From Crambe crambe (taxonomy: Eukaryota; Porifera; Demospongiae; Poecilosclerida; Crambeidae): 64,000 nucleotides of DNA. How positions within the stretch are numbered: the stretch's first letter is position 1; every line of letters starts with the position of its first letter. The notes beneath the pieces were generated by a model, which searched no databases, was not told the origin of the DNA, and saw only the letters and a program-made list of their open reading frames with translations. Positions 1 to 11,236 of the stretch are shown here, piece by piece. A program made the position numbers and the translations under genes. The stretch spans positions 2,604,001-2,668,000 of the forward strand of contig OZ004582.1 in assembly GCA_963924555.1 (NCBI GenBank), given 5' to 3'.

Positions 1-1290
1 CCGAAGCGTGGTGGATTCCCCTGGAATTCCCCAATTTTGGTTGTTACAGTGGTTTTCATCTCTGTCGACAATGACGGAACAGAAGCTTATGGTTTAAGAA
101 CGTATTAAGAAACAAAGCATAAATTTCCCAAATTTCTGTGCCCGTGGTGTGAAAAGCCCTCTACTAAACTCTGCACCCACCAAATGCCAGCCACACTCAC
201 TTGCTCTGGTGAGCCAGTCTTGGGGCAAGCCTGATCAATTGATCAAGTAGACCTTGCAACAACGGTCAGTTGATTTATTGCTATACTGCACAAAACTCGT
301 GTTAATTGTGCATAGCCCAGTCATTCAATAGTTCTGTCATTGTTCAGTGTCAATGCATGTACCGTGTTCTCGTGAACTATAAGACGTCGACACAGTTGTG
401 ACATGCAGCCATCTTTCTCTGACTTGGAAAATTCTGAGGACTTGGCTAGCTGTGGTAGTGCTTACATTCAGAACTGGATGCTCCTTCCCCTTGCATATCG
501 AGATGCTCCTAGCTACACGATGCAACATTTTTTGCTACTCTGTTGTATAAGAGCATGGAAAATGACAATGATGCTGCTATGCACATCATTAAAACTACAG
601 AGACCTTTATCTCTGATCTCGTCGATTAGATAGAGGCCTCCATTAGTGGGTGTGGCTGATTTCTGAAGTCAATGGCTCCTGAAGTACTTGCCTCTGCAGG
701 TGACTAATTAACACGAAAATGGGCATGGCCTCAAAATTTTCACGTGCATTTTAATCTAGAAACCCCCTTTGTGGAATTCTAGATCCGCCACTGTAGTATG
801 AGACCTTGGTAGCAAAAAGCTAACGACAATCCACCCAAAACACAAAAACATGCCAATATAAAAAACACCATCTAATCAGCTTCAACACTTCCCCCCCAGG
901 AGACTGTTTAGAGTTTCGAGAATGCAGGCCATTTTGCTTAGGTCTCGGCACTTTGGTAGTAAGGGGATTTAGCAGTAATTAAGGGAGTGTTCAAGAAGTG
1001 CACCCTGGCATCCCTACATACTTTTTTTACATTTTACATATGTACGTCTACTTTCAGAGTCACTTGCACTTTCTTCTAAGACTCGCTCACCCTCAAGTTT
1101 TTCATTGCAAATCATTGGCCGAGGATGAAGTGGAGCAGCTGGCGAAAAGCGGAATGTTTGATGATAGTCATTTCGATGGTGCTTTCAAGTAATTTCTATA
1201 TACGAATTTTTCACCTATTACCAGCAAACAAATCCAAATTTCACGATCACGAAATGACATTACACCGTATGGACACGGACGCTGAAAATT
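1..1290. other. Spacer without a supported gene
   Basis: Short open frames occur on both strands but none shows a recognisable domain, a biased composition or a convincing splice pattern. The only structured piece I can name is a relic of a MITE end at 759-793, listed separately. The rest looks like AT-rich intergenic DNA. Confidence 0.5.
759..793. repeat. Relic of the 2.4-kb MITE right end
   Basis: The stretch has a run of C, then T, then CTAGATCCGCCACTG. This matches the right end of the MITE at 2389-2709, which reads CTAGATCCGCCCCTG after a similar C/T run. No matching left end was found nearby, so this is probably a truncated copy. Confidence 0.5.
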
Positions 1291-1934
1291 GTGTGTATAC
1301 CAGAAATTGACATCACAAGAGCACTCGATGAACATGCAGAAGCAATAATGGACATGCTTGATCAACTACCACCAAAAAGAATAAGAAATCAAAGAAGCCA
1401 TTTCGGATTTGAAATCATCAAGCAGCCTTTTATCAGAAAATCAGAAGCCAGTGAAGTGGCTAAAAATAACTGCATAAGAGATCAAATACGCTCTGAGGCA
1501 GCAAGGCAAGTTTTTTTCAAATAAAACAGCCATATCTACTCATACTGGCCTTCGCAAGTATGGCGACTCGCAACCAGACTTGTTCACTCTTGTGACCACA
1601 GACGATTTCAGAAGAGCACTATACGTACATCATTCAGATCAAGACGAACAAGATCTACCAGAGCTGGCAAAATCTAAATGTGTAATTGGTGATGGAAAAC
1701 CAGGGGAAAAACATCAAGCTCCCAGGACAAAAGCTATTGGACAGCTTTTTGCTGGGAAGGATAAGGTGCTGGCAGATAATGTACGGGCTGTATTATTTGC
1801 CAGACAACGATGACTGTGAAATATACAAAGTTGACGTATCAATTGGCTACCCTACTGTTGTACACAAAGGGCATCCTTCGATCACAATAAATGATGCAGT
1901 TAATATAATTTTTTCACAACTCGGTAATCAGTGA
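1291..1934 (+). pseudogene. Broken hypothetical coding region
   Basis: Three adjacent frames look protein-like: 1291-1524 (motif MDMLDQLPPKRIRNQ), 1580-1813 (motif TTDDFRRALYVHHSDQD) and 1686-1934 (motif GHPSITINDAV). They follow one another on the same strand but in different frames, which fits one coding region interrupted by frameshifts. I do not recognise the family. No splice sites convincingly rescue a single frame. It could be a decayed transposon protein, like most of the window. The call rests on composition only. Confidence 0.3.
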
Positions 1935-2388
1935 TTTCATACTCAACCTGAGCCTGAACTCCATCTGCATTGGTGGTCCCACTTCACTTGTGTACAACTC
2001 TCTGAAACTGTCACTTCCACAATTATCCAAGATTTTAAAAATTTTATCTATAAGGGGACTGGACTAATGCTCACCCCACCCACAAACTGGTCAGGTTATC
2101 ACCTCTAGGAAAAGCAAGTTGGGGGTCTCGGCGTCCTGTAGGTCCCTCCGAATCAGAGGCCAAAAACAAGCTCACCCTATTGACTATTGTCCCTTAATAA
2201 AACCGAGGTGGCCGATATGTGACCTATTCTAGTAGAATTATAATTAGAAATCTGCTATGAAAGTGACCACAATTTGACTACGCCAGGAATGCTGGATATC
2301 CAGCGTGAGCTCTTGATAATGGGAGAGCAACTAGTGTGAGCCCACATGCCCACTGGTTAAACCACACCTCCTTAGCTGGCCCCAATAG

Positions 2389-2709
2389 CAGGGGCGGATT
2401 CAGAGAAGGTTCGACTTAGTTCGTCCGAACCCCCCTTTTTAGGGCAATAATCTATATTTTATCGACTAAGAATGCCGACAGCTAGACTCAGACTCTGCCT
2501 ACTTGCATATTTATAACTGTTGCTCGATCGGTCGGACCGTACTATTCTAATTAACGCACGCTCTTAGGTACGTCCGTCAGTGCATACTTACCGATAAAGG
2601 GGCGGGCGTGGTTACGTAAAAGTGGGCGTGGTTTCCAAAAATTTCCGCTCGCGCGCTACGCGCGCGGTAGAAAAGAACCCCCCTTTTCATTTTTCTAGAT
2701 CCGCCCCTG
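2389..2709. mobile_element. MITE with terminal inverted repeats
   Basis: A 321-bp non-coding element starts with CAGGGGCGGATTCAGAGAA and ends with the near-perfect inverse TTTTCTAGATCCGCCCCTG. It is flanked by the perfect 6-bp direct repeat CAATAG at 2383-2388 and 2710-2715, read as a target site duplication. If the terminal repeat is extended by one base, the duplication becomes the 4-bp AATA. The CAGGGGCG start resembles hAT ends, but hAT elements make 8-bp duplications, so the superfamily is open. It sits inside a locally duplicated sequence: the motif GATATGTGACCTATTC occurs on both sides, near 2215 and 2723. Confidence 0.75.
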
Positions 2710-2748
2710 CAATAGGGTGGCTGATATGTGACCTATTCGCGTTGAAAT

Positions 2749-2980
2749 CTGCTATGATTTTGGTGGTGGCGAGGTGGATGATTTTGGTGGTGGCAGAGGA
2801 AAGATGGACGATTTTGGTGGCGGCGGCAAGGTGTGTGACTTGTGGAGTGATGATTTGATTGGCTCTTTTGGGTGAAGAAGATGATGTCAATGGGTGTGAG
2901 ATGGACGATTTTGGTAGTGATTCTGAAGATTATGGGAGGATGATTACCTATCGTTGGAAAAATGTTACACTGTACATAGT
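2749..2980 (+). repeat. Degenerate DFGGG-repeat coding stretch
   Basis: The frame starting near 2752 reads three imperfect copies of DDFGGG (YDFGGG, DDFGGGRG, DDFGGGG) up to a stop at 2871. A fourth copy, MDDFGSDSED, follows in another frame near 2903. At DNA level the unit is about 27-30 bp around GATGATTTTGGTGGTGGC. This could be a low-complexity exon of a lost gene or a simple repeat that happens to be open. No partner domain was found. Confidence 0.35.
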
Positions 2981-2989
2981 TATTGCATA

Positions 2990-4360
2990 ATAAAAATGAG
3001 AAACTGGCTATTATGAAATCTGTGTTTACTTCTGGTAGAAAATCAAGAGTTCTTGATCAATACACACATATAACAGAATACTAATTATACCACAGACAAT
3101 GATACAGTTTGGCTTTTATCGGTTGTATAGAAATTCATAACTATAAATTGTTTGCTGCAAAAAGGACATTTTGTGTAGACTAGAACTAACCTGATTCTGA
3201 ATTTTTAGCTCAATTTCCTTTGCAGTCATCACTTTTTCATCCACAGAATTGACCAATAAATCCATTGTTTGGCCTCTCTGTTCAGCAGCTTGTATTCATC
3301 ACTAGCAGTCTTGTTAAAATACTGTGCCATGGCATCCTTCCCAGCTGCATTTAAATATTCACGCTATTAACTTCAAAAGCACACTATGGAACACCAAGGG
3401 GTTAAACAATCGATATCCATGGACATGACGTCACTTCATTTCTGCTAACTAAAAGCAAGGCTCATAGATGAGCCTTCAGCATAGTACCCAGACCATGTTG
3501 CCAAAAATACAGATATTAAAAATTATTTTAGTCCTATGTAGAACAATCATGCCCTGCCCACATTCGTACAAGGCAGGAGTTTTTGAACGTGGAACAAATA
3601 TTTAGTAGAAAGAGTAGCCATGGTGCGAGTTTAGCCCTTTTAACAGTAGGACTTGTATAGGTATCTATCTCCCAATGACGACAAATGGTTATAACTCCTT
3701 GATAACAAAAGGGATTTCTATGAAATTACATATATATGACATACTAGTACTTCCATACGACATATTTGAAATTATTTTAATTCCGTTAAGTCATTAAGGG
3801 GTTATTACCATGATACGATATCTCGGAGGGATTTCGATACACAATATACTGAGTATCATCGTAATTGCTTACCACGAGCACTTGGATAAGTGCAGTTATA
3901 CTACATCCCGACAACAATTTAGTTATCAAGGGGGTATCTAATGCTACCATAGATGAGTATAGAGTTATCAATACATAAGATAGTTAACAGTCGCTATTCC
4001 ATAGCAGGTGCAACTTTGAACAGTTATGTAGCTACATGTGTGGTTTGAGCAATTTAATTGAGTAAATTAAAACAACAACACAAAAAAACAACAGCAAAAC
4101 AAAACGAAATAACAACCAAAAAGCAAATCAGAATAATATATTATGTATAGTTCATCAATATCGACAGTCAATTTTAACTCTAGCTCCTAAGAGAATCACA
4201 CAACCTGCAATTCGTAGTGTGTTTCTACTGTTGAATGGGTGATTTAAAAATACCAGCCATGTTAGCCAGCCATCAAGGCTGTTACCATCGGACACCACGT
4301 GGAGGTATGACTGGATTCATGTTCGACACAATATACAACACAGACAAGACATACAGCACA
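2990..4360. other. Gene-free AT-rich spacer
   Basis: Nothing protein-like longer than about 60 codons is present and no domain was recognised. The stretch contains A-rich runs around 4070-4130. I see no terminal repeats or clear regulatory signal. Confidence 0.5.
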
Positions 4361-4366
4361 AATAAT

Positions 4367-4556
4367 AATGCATGGATGTTGTGTGCATTAATAGAACATA
4401 AAATAAAGGCATGTGGTGCATCTGGGGGCATGTCGTCCAGGCATGTAGAAAAACAATAAGGAATAACATAAAACACGTACAATGCATGGATGTTGTGTGC
4501 ATTAAGAGAACACAAAAATAAGGGCATGTGGTGCATGTCATCCAGGCATGTAAAAA
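4367..4556. repeat. Two-unit tandem repeat, period 114 bp
   Basis: The sequence AATGCATGGATGTTGTGTGC occurs at 4367 and again at 4481. In both copies it is followed by a block ending in GCATGTGGTGCAT, a GTC(G/A)TCCAGGCATGTA word and an A-rich tail. The second unit is slightly shorter. The repeat explains the minus-strand open frames across it, which are not genes. Confidence 0.75.
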
Positions 4557-4892
4557 CAAACAGCAAAAAATGGGGGAGGAATGGATATGGGTCCATCAAT
4601 CTAAAATAAAAAAGGTAGCATGAAGTGAGTAAAATAACATGTTCATCATGCAGATTCATGCTTTGTAACTCATAGAGTCCTTATCAAATTATCTGTAGTC
4701 CCAACAATGCCAACTCCAGTGGGTAATGGATACACTAAAATTATGTCATTTTGAGAGGTTTTGTAGCTATAATTATAATAATTACAAGTAAAACATAACC
4801 ACAAAAAGCTATTTGACATCTGACTACTCTGACCCTACATGACCCTTGTAGCTAGAAAGTTATAGTAGCTAGCAGTGACTCACCTACTTTGG

Positions 4893-5300
4893 CAGCTCAG
4901 ACACAAAGTAAAAGGGTTCATTGGCCTTTGTAGCAGCAAGAACACATCGGCATAAGAACCGTCTAGGACTAATGATCCGATCCCTTTGGTAAAAGTTCTT
5001 GGTTACCATGAACTTGTGCAGTCTCTGATTTGAACTTCAACCATGTCACATAGGAGAGGTAATGAAGCTTTGCCTGAGCATCCACAACTACAGTAGTAGT
5101 GAAGAAATAGGTAGCACATTCTCATCATCAACAAACACAGCTTTCACCACACTGCTGCGGTCTGAGGAATTGAAATCACTGGAAAAGTTCTTGTGAAGTC
5201 TAGGTTGAATGTAATCTAGATGGCTGCCACATAGGTCTTCGAAAAATCTCCTCAACTCAATGAGCAAAGATGGTTCAATCTTCAAGTTTTGCTTGCATGG
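4893..5300 (-). pseudogene. Broken hypothetical gene
   Basis: The minus strand carries three successive protein-like stretches in different frames. The first (5285-5088) contains LRRFFEDLCGSHLDYIQPRL, the next contains VTWLKFKSETAQVHG, and the last contains CRCVLAATKANEPF and ends FVSELPK before a stop near 4893. They read as one C-terminal region broken by at least two frameshifts. The family is not recognised. A lineage-specific transposon protein and a decayed host gene are both possible. Confidence 0.4.
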
Positions 5301-5499
5301 ATGGTGGAGCTTGCATCACCTTTGTCTAATGCTATCTGGAGGTCAAATCTTGACTCTGGAGGTGAGAAAGTGCAGAGAGAGAACCCAAAAGGTCCGTGGG
5401 TAGGAATGGAGCTGTGGATCACTGTCTGCTGGTGTGTCTACAAACTCTTTTAAGCTAGAGGGGATGTTAGAAGCTTCTGAGTTGAAGGATAACTAACAG

Positions 5500-5735
5500 G
5501 CAAAACTGGTCACAATTGCTAGATACTCTTGAATTGAGATATATCATTGTGTAATAGCTGTCAGTCTCTTGTTTGCTTGCTGCCTGCTAAACCGAGATTT
5601 AAATTAATTATTGTGCAATAGCTGTCAGTCTCCCAGTGTTGGTTTAAAGTGTAATGGCTGTTCCTTGGCTGTCAAAACTGGTCACCAGCTAGCTACTCTT
5701 GAATAAAAAATATTTCATTGTGTAGTAGCGTGTAG
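5500..5735. repeat. Degenerate tandem duplication, period about 172 bp
   Basis: CAAAACTGGTCAC followed by a short variable stretch and TACTCTTGAA occurs near 5501 and 5673. AATAGCTGTCAGTCTC occurs near 5555 and 5617. The copies are imperfect and look like an old local duplication. Confidence 0.5.
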
Positions 5736-5739
5736 GAAT

Positions 5740-6935
5740 GTCTGACGTGTGGGGATTGGCATTAATAATTGCATGACACACTTTATGTATGTCAACAGTT
5801 TCTCTGTTGACGAACCATTATTTATTGAGCAAGCTCTTGTATTTTAAGAAGGTACAGTTCTTTTAAGAATGGCTCAAGTTTAAGCTCTCACAGACATGTC
5901 TAAACAACTTAATGGGAGCACTGCAGTGATGTATAAGAGCCTGTCTGTCCCACTCAGTTGTTGAGATGTGATGTCTCCACACTCCATTATTCCATCATCA
6001 TCATCCCCATCGCATTCCCTCCCTGAATCTGTTTTAAAACTTACACACTCGCTTTCTCTTTGTAGTTGGACCCCCAATTCCAAAGCGAAGGGCTACGGCA
6101 CAAAAACTCCAGAAAAGCAAGCTGTAAAGCCCCCTCTGATGAGGCCAAAAAACCTTCTACGGCTATGATCAATTTATTGATGGTGGAGAGGCCGATATCG
6201 AGTATGAAGTGGATTATTTCGGCTCGACTATGCAGTTGAACATTTAGCTGCTATAAGCCAGACTGCAATGAGTATGCCTGCTCGGCAATGATCAGTATCC
6301 TGTTTACCAGAGTAGGAGGTTAGATGGATCGGTGTATGCATTTGATGGCTGCGAGACATTCTCCACTATTACAAAAAGCATGATTTGGATGTAGCGATTA
6401 GGGAATCGTTATTCTGTGCCATCAGTGCACATCTGTGCTGTGAATCGATAGTATTCACAATGTATATTTCGGGAAATGAGAAAGTCTACACGATTGAATT
6501 GGGGCGTGTCAAGTATACAGACCAGGATGCCTTGAAACTGCTTTTACGAATTTTATACAATGCCATACAGCATACAAGTTTTTTTCTAAACAAGATCCAA
6601 ATAAAATTAAAAAACACGAAGTGTATGAAGCGGTGATAGCATCAGAATTCAGCAGTGCAAAAACCAGGACATCGAACAGGGCAGGCGTATTCTCTTGCTG
6701 TGCCTCTATGCATGCAGGGATAGTCCCTAACCGACCACGAGGACTCGACTTTTTGTGTTTACCGTTTGAGCTGATTTTCAGTTTCAGCGTTAAAGTAGCT
6801 ATTTATATGCAGCTAGACAAGGAGCAATGTATGTTTCTTTAGTAGGCATTATCAATATGCCCTTGGCATTATAGATGGTCTTTTTACCTATGCTTCCAAT
6901 GAATATAGCTACCACAATGGTTAAGCTACTAAATA
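5740..6935. other. Spacer with weak open frames only
   Basis: Plus-strand frames at 6385-6636 and 6621-6842 are moderately long but show no known domain, and they overlap in different frames. The word YDQFIDGGEADIEYEVDYFG in a third frame near 6170 looks protein-like but stops soon after. A decayed gene lying just upstream of the HECT ligase cannot be excluded. Confidence 0.3.
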
Positions 6936-6939
6936 TTTC

Positions 6940-8920
6940 ATGACCAACATGCAATTGATTATACTTCTAATCTCAAAGATGAATATTGATGATGATGTTG
7001 ACTTTGAGCCTGTACAGCAATACCGTAGTTCATCTGTAACTATCCCATCCAGTCCCTTTGCACTAGGTATAATTAGTTTCTATGATTATTCCTCATGGTT
7101 TCATGTTTACAACTCCCAGGTTCCCTTACAAAGGGATGGAAATCAGGAGATTGAGCAGCAGCTGGAATTGGTTGAGCAGCGGAACAATGAAATGAGGATA
7201 GTTGAGGTAAATATAATCCTGTGGCAGTATTGTATAGTTTAATCACAACATTATCTAATTCTTGTAATGGCATAATCAAATAAGGAGAGATCTGGCCGAT
7301 AGCTTGCCTCAAGAACCAGCTGAAGGGGACTCACATATGACGATTAGTGTGAGACTGCCAAGTGGTGATCGTGTGTCGAGACGTTTTTAATTCTTATGAT
7401 ACTATGGAGGTAACTTTCTTCTAAAAAACCATTAGCTATATATAAATATAATAATTCAGAGTCTCCATGCCTTTGCTGGTTCACAAAATGATATCAATCC
7501 CAGGAACTTCCAGCTAAAAGTCAGTGACTTCATACTGCCTAGGATATTGGTTCGCAGCTCAGGTGGATTGTGGTTTCACAGCACTGCACTCTTTGGTAAA
7601 TATGAGCCAGGTATGTTTATTAATACAAGTAATAGCTTTAAAAACTTGATTTTTATCCTGCATTCAGGAATGTCCTTCAGAAGTATTAATGTGAGTACAC
7701 TACAAGGAATGTTGAGATATCCCATGGGGTATCATTTTTGTCAGTTTGTAAGTCACTTGTACTATTTTGCAAGGAAACTTTTGATCTCAGCTGAAAATGG
7801 CCTGACAAGTGTAGATATGAAGCTGGAGCACCCTAGTGTATCAAACATATTTGAGCACCCTTCTTAACAGTGTAGAACTAAACGCTCCTCCCCATTCCTA
7901 TGGACGTATTCATTAGGTTTTATAATTATTGGTCATGACAGGCTCCTTCTCCCTCACATGGGCTGATGAAAGGTAATTAGCATCAATTGAAATACCCATG
8001 GTTGTGAGCATGCACATCGTGTGATTATAATAGGGAGAAGTACATCCGCACATTGCAAGAATTGGAAGATAAGAGAATGGAAATTCGTCGAGGATTTGTT
8101 GATAGTGGTCTGTTTAACATTAAAATCAAGAGGCTTGCCGTATATACACACATATAAAGAGAATATGAACATAACTGGGCTTGAGTTAAGAGTAAAGTTT
8201 GATGGTGAAGCTGGTGTAGATGGTGGAGGTTTAACTCGAGAACTTTTCCCTGTTTTTCGGAAGTCAGTAGAGAATAAGCTTTGTGAAGGATCGTCTATTA
8301 AAGTGCCAATGATCACTCCCGAGTATGCTTCTCATTTCTTTCACTTGGGTAGAATATTGTCGCATGGATTTGTGCTAACTGGTTTTCTTCCAATTTGCCT
8401 GGCTTCTTTTTTGTGCCACCTTTTTATCACCAGATTTTGAAATTGATGATGATCTTCTGATGAATGACTTCTGTCTCCATAATGAAGTGTTTGAGTGGAA
8501 AGGAGGATGAAGATACTGATAGAATGATGAATGATGTAATAATACCGATGGTTTCTCGATTCTTCTGTCACCAGAGTCCAACGCTTCGTACACTTAAGGA
8601 ATCAATGATTACCGTGGCACATTAGCTTCTGGCTATGTTGACCCCTACTAGGAAACACGTTATCAGCATGATCATTGAACCAGAGACGGTTTATCAATCA
8701 ACTGTCATCGGAAGATCTTGTACAGTTTGTTTCAGGAACACCACAGTGTGCTTTGCAGAATATTTCTATTGTGTTCAACTCTACTGCAGACTCATTTCGT
8801 AGACGACCAGTGGCCAGCACATGTTCCATGGTATTGAATCTTCCGACATCATATCATTCTTTTATTGCTTTCTCGACTGAATTTCTGTGCATTCTTGATA
8901 ATAAACCTTTGTACTGCTGA
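6940..8920 (+). pseudogene. UBX-HECT E3 ubiquitin ligase, probably decayed
   Basis: HECT ligases take ubiquitin from an E2 onto a catalytic cysteine and pass it to a substrate. An N-terminal exon (7121-7206) has QEIEQQLELVEQRNNEMR. The next exons, 7285-7409 and 7460-7610, split by a 50-bp GT-AG intron, give a UBX-like fold signal: VRLPSGDRVSRRF, then INPRNFQL. The HECT N-lobe at 8161-8440 has FDGEAGVDGGGLTRELF and GRILSHGFVLTG. The C-lobe at 8675-8919 has VQFVSGTPQC and the active-site motif ASTCSMVLNLP, with the cysteine codon at 8822-8824. Defects: a T-run near 7386-7390 shifts the UBX frame, and frames change and meet stops between 8440 and 8675. The layout resembles G2E3-like ligases. A few missed introns could reduce the number of real lesions. 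Confidence 0.8.
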
Positions 8921-8924
8921 TGAC

Positions 8925-9555
8925 ATTCATCAGTTCATCATTCATTTCTTCATACATTACCTATCATGATTTCAACTCTAAAATTTCAATTTCTAAAAAA
9001 AATTATGGTACACGTAAACCCAGATAGAGTACAGGGGTGTATCCACCACTCCAATTGGTTTTCACCGAACCACTTTTTATTATCCAATAATTATAGAGTT
9101 AGCAAAATATATGAAGCACCATGACCTTCAAGAATCGTGATCGTGTTAGCATAGCTTTATCAAACTCCTGTTAAGTGAGTGAAGGATAAAATGGGTATGG
9201 TAATCCCACACACAAGCACACCGGGCCACTTAAAATTCTGTAGAAAGCTACACCCCTGCATTTATAGCTATTGGTCTTCAGACATAGGGTTCCATTGCAC
9301 TAACCTGTAGTATGGAAAGTGCACTTAATCATTTAAGTTTCAATAGTACAATTCACTTACTGTATGCATTAACAATCCAGGGACGTCCCATGCACACCAT
9401 CCCTATAGTCACTGTACTGTCCTGGATGTTTCACACATGGTACTCTTTGGGGTGTCATCCCATATACTCTCATGCATGCATCAATTATGATATACACTGT
9501 CATGATTGAGAGACTATGATTTTCTAATAGGTCCAAAATTAATTAGTTGGTTTCT
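8925..9555. other. Spacer between two convergent gene remnants
   Basis: No domain or long frame was found. The stretch separates the plus-strand HECT gene from the minus-strand DUF3987-like gene, so it would hold both 3' ends. No clear terminator-like structure was seen. Confidence 0.4.
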
Positions 9556-9559
9556 TCTT

Positions 9560-10450
9560 TTACTCCTTTGATGAAATCCTATTAACCTTAGCAGGTGGAC
9601 TCTCAATCATATCATCAGACAGCCGTTTCATGGGCAAACTATGAGAAAGAATGTACTGCATAATTGAGATGTTATATTTTGATAGCCGTTTGCATAGATC
9701 TTTCTTTTCCTCCTCAGTACTTGGAATTTCCACTTTCGAAAACTCATATTGCTGACACGGGTATTTCCAAGTTTCTCTCTCTCTAATTGAAAGAAAGCAC
9801 GTACTGCTCCATCTTTATTGCCATGAGAACGAAATATCGCAGTGGAGTTAAGTATAATGTCTTTCCGGGAAGCAGCAAACAAAATGCAGCAGTTGTATCG
9901 CCTGTAGACATAGTCTCCTCAGCCTCTATACATGTGGGGGGGGGGGGGGGGGGGGGGGGGGGAGGGAAAGAAATATCATAAAAAGTGCATTCCATTATTC
10001 ACCTCTATTACCTCTGTCAAACTTTTCTACTTCTTCTTTTAAAGACTTTCTTCCAGATATAAAGGCTGTTTGCTGACATGCAACTTTAACTAGGTTTGTA
10101 GCTGCTATGACAGCTTCTTCTGTTACATTGTCAGGAAGTGGCGTATCTTCGTTGAGATGGAACAGTAGGTGTAAGACTGCTGCTACGCGAAGTACTTGCC
10201 CTCTACTTTTGCTGAGCATTCCTGGAAAAAAGTTAATGATGTTGTGTAGTATTATAATATGATTGTACTTTAGGTAGGTACCTGAAAGTAGTTCGTCCAT
10301 CCCAGCGATTGATTGGAGATCTTCTTGTACTTCATCAAAATACTTCAGAAATGCTTCACATTTGGTTGGAATTTCAAAATTTTTCTCCTTTGACAACTCT
10401 TGTCCTAGCTGTAATTTCTGCCACTGTTGAGCCATCAAGGTAGCTATAAA
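9560..10450 (-). pseudogene. DUF3987-like gene with short introns, frameshifted
   Basis: The best conserved exon has SKSRGQVLRVAAVLHLLFHL and VKVACQQTAFISG. These fit my memory of DUF3987 (primase/helicase-like) proteins of sponges; the assignment is from recall only. A 60-bp GT-AG intron at 10222-10281 joins two exons in frame. Exon 2 appears to end near 10005 at a GTAATA donor, and an acceptor TATAG lies just past the poly-G tract. The C-terminal part has GNKDGAVRAFFQLE in one frame and YEFSKVEIPSTEEEKKD in the next, so a one-base frameshift lies near 9750. The last frame ends at a stop at 9560-9562. The upstream part of the gene was not found. Confidence 0.45.
9936..9962. repeat. Poly-G tract of 27 bases
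   Basis: An uninterrupted run of 27 G on the plus strand is followed by AGGG. It lies in what looks like an intron of the minus-strand DUF3987-like gene, next to its acceptor. Such a run can form G-quadruplexes and is prone to length error in sequencing. It creates spurious poly-glycine and poly-proline frames on the two strands. Confidence 0.9.
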
Positions 10451-10840
10451 GATTTAGAACATAGTTTGAGATAGGTGCCATGGTTTTACAGTGTTGGCTT
10501 AGAAATTTAAGTACATTTTCTGGTTTTCTAAGTGCCCCAGACTCTTGCAGTTAGTATGTTCTAACTAAGTTAGACAGCTCAACCAGTGGGATCAGTTATT
10601 TAGCAACACCCTTGCAAGCCTTTTTTTTGGTTTGTTTGTGTTTCAACCATGAAAAACTTTTGTCTTTTTTTCTACAAGCTTTAGTACCTTAATGTGTAAA
10701 TATGTGGTCGACTAATTTGTTAATCTGTACATCTAGGTGTTATGTGAAAATATTTATGTCATTCGTTTGAACTATTAGATTTCGAGTCTGGAAAGTGCTT
10801 AGAAAATTGTGGGGGAAGGGGTCATTTTTAGTACATGGAA
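10450..10840. other. Spacer, no feature seen
   Basis: AT-rich sequence with a T-rich stretch near 10620-10680. If the DUF3987-like gene extends upstream, its next exon would be here or beyond, but none was recognised. Confidence 0.35.
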
Positions 10841-11235
10841 TCCCTAGGACATCCCTAGATTGCCCCAGGACATCCATCCCTGAATATCCCTTGACTGCCC
10901 TAGGACATCCCTAGATTGCCTCAGGATATCCCTGAGTCATGCAGACCTAGGACTTATACACGTATATACATGGACATCCCCATGTCATCCCCAGGACATC
11001 CCTAGATTGCCGCAGGACATCCCTGAGTTATGCAGACCTAGGACATAATTATACAGTACCCATGTCATCCCTGGACAGTACAAACCTGGGACAATATATA
11101 CAGGATGTCCCTAGGACATCCCTAGATTGCCTAGGACTTATGCACATGGACATCCCCATGTGACAGTACAGACCTGGGACTTATATACAATATACGTGGC
11201 TGTCCCTAGATTTTCCCAGGCCATCCCTGACAGTA
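10840..11235. repeat. Complex minisatellite
   Basis: Units built around GGACATCCCTAGATTGCC, GCAGACCTAGGAC and ATGGACATCCCCATG alternate with varying order and length. At least four GACATCCCTAGATTGCC-like units are visible (near 10852, 10901, 10988, 11116). The array ends abruptly at the Tc1/mariner fragment starting near 11237. Confidence 0.8.
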
Positions 11236-11236
11236 G

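Noticed and set aside
4282-4659. 125-codon minus-strand frame rich in C, H, M and F
   Set aside because: It spans the 114-bp tandem repeat and repeats its own sequence accordingly; no domain.
9783-9995. Frames with poly-proline and poly-glycine
   Set aside because: Both come from the 27-base G run; the real coding signal on the minus strand is in the exons either side.
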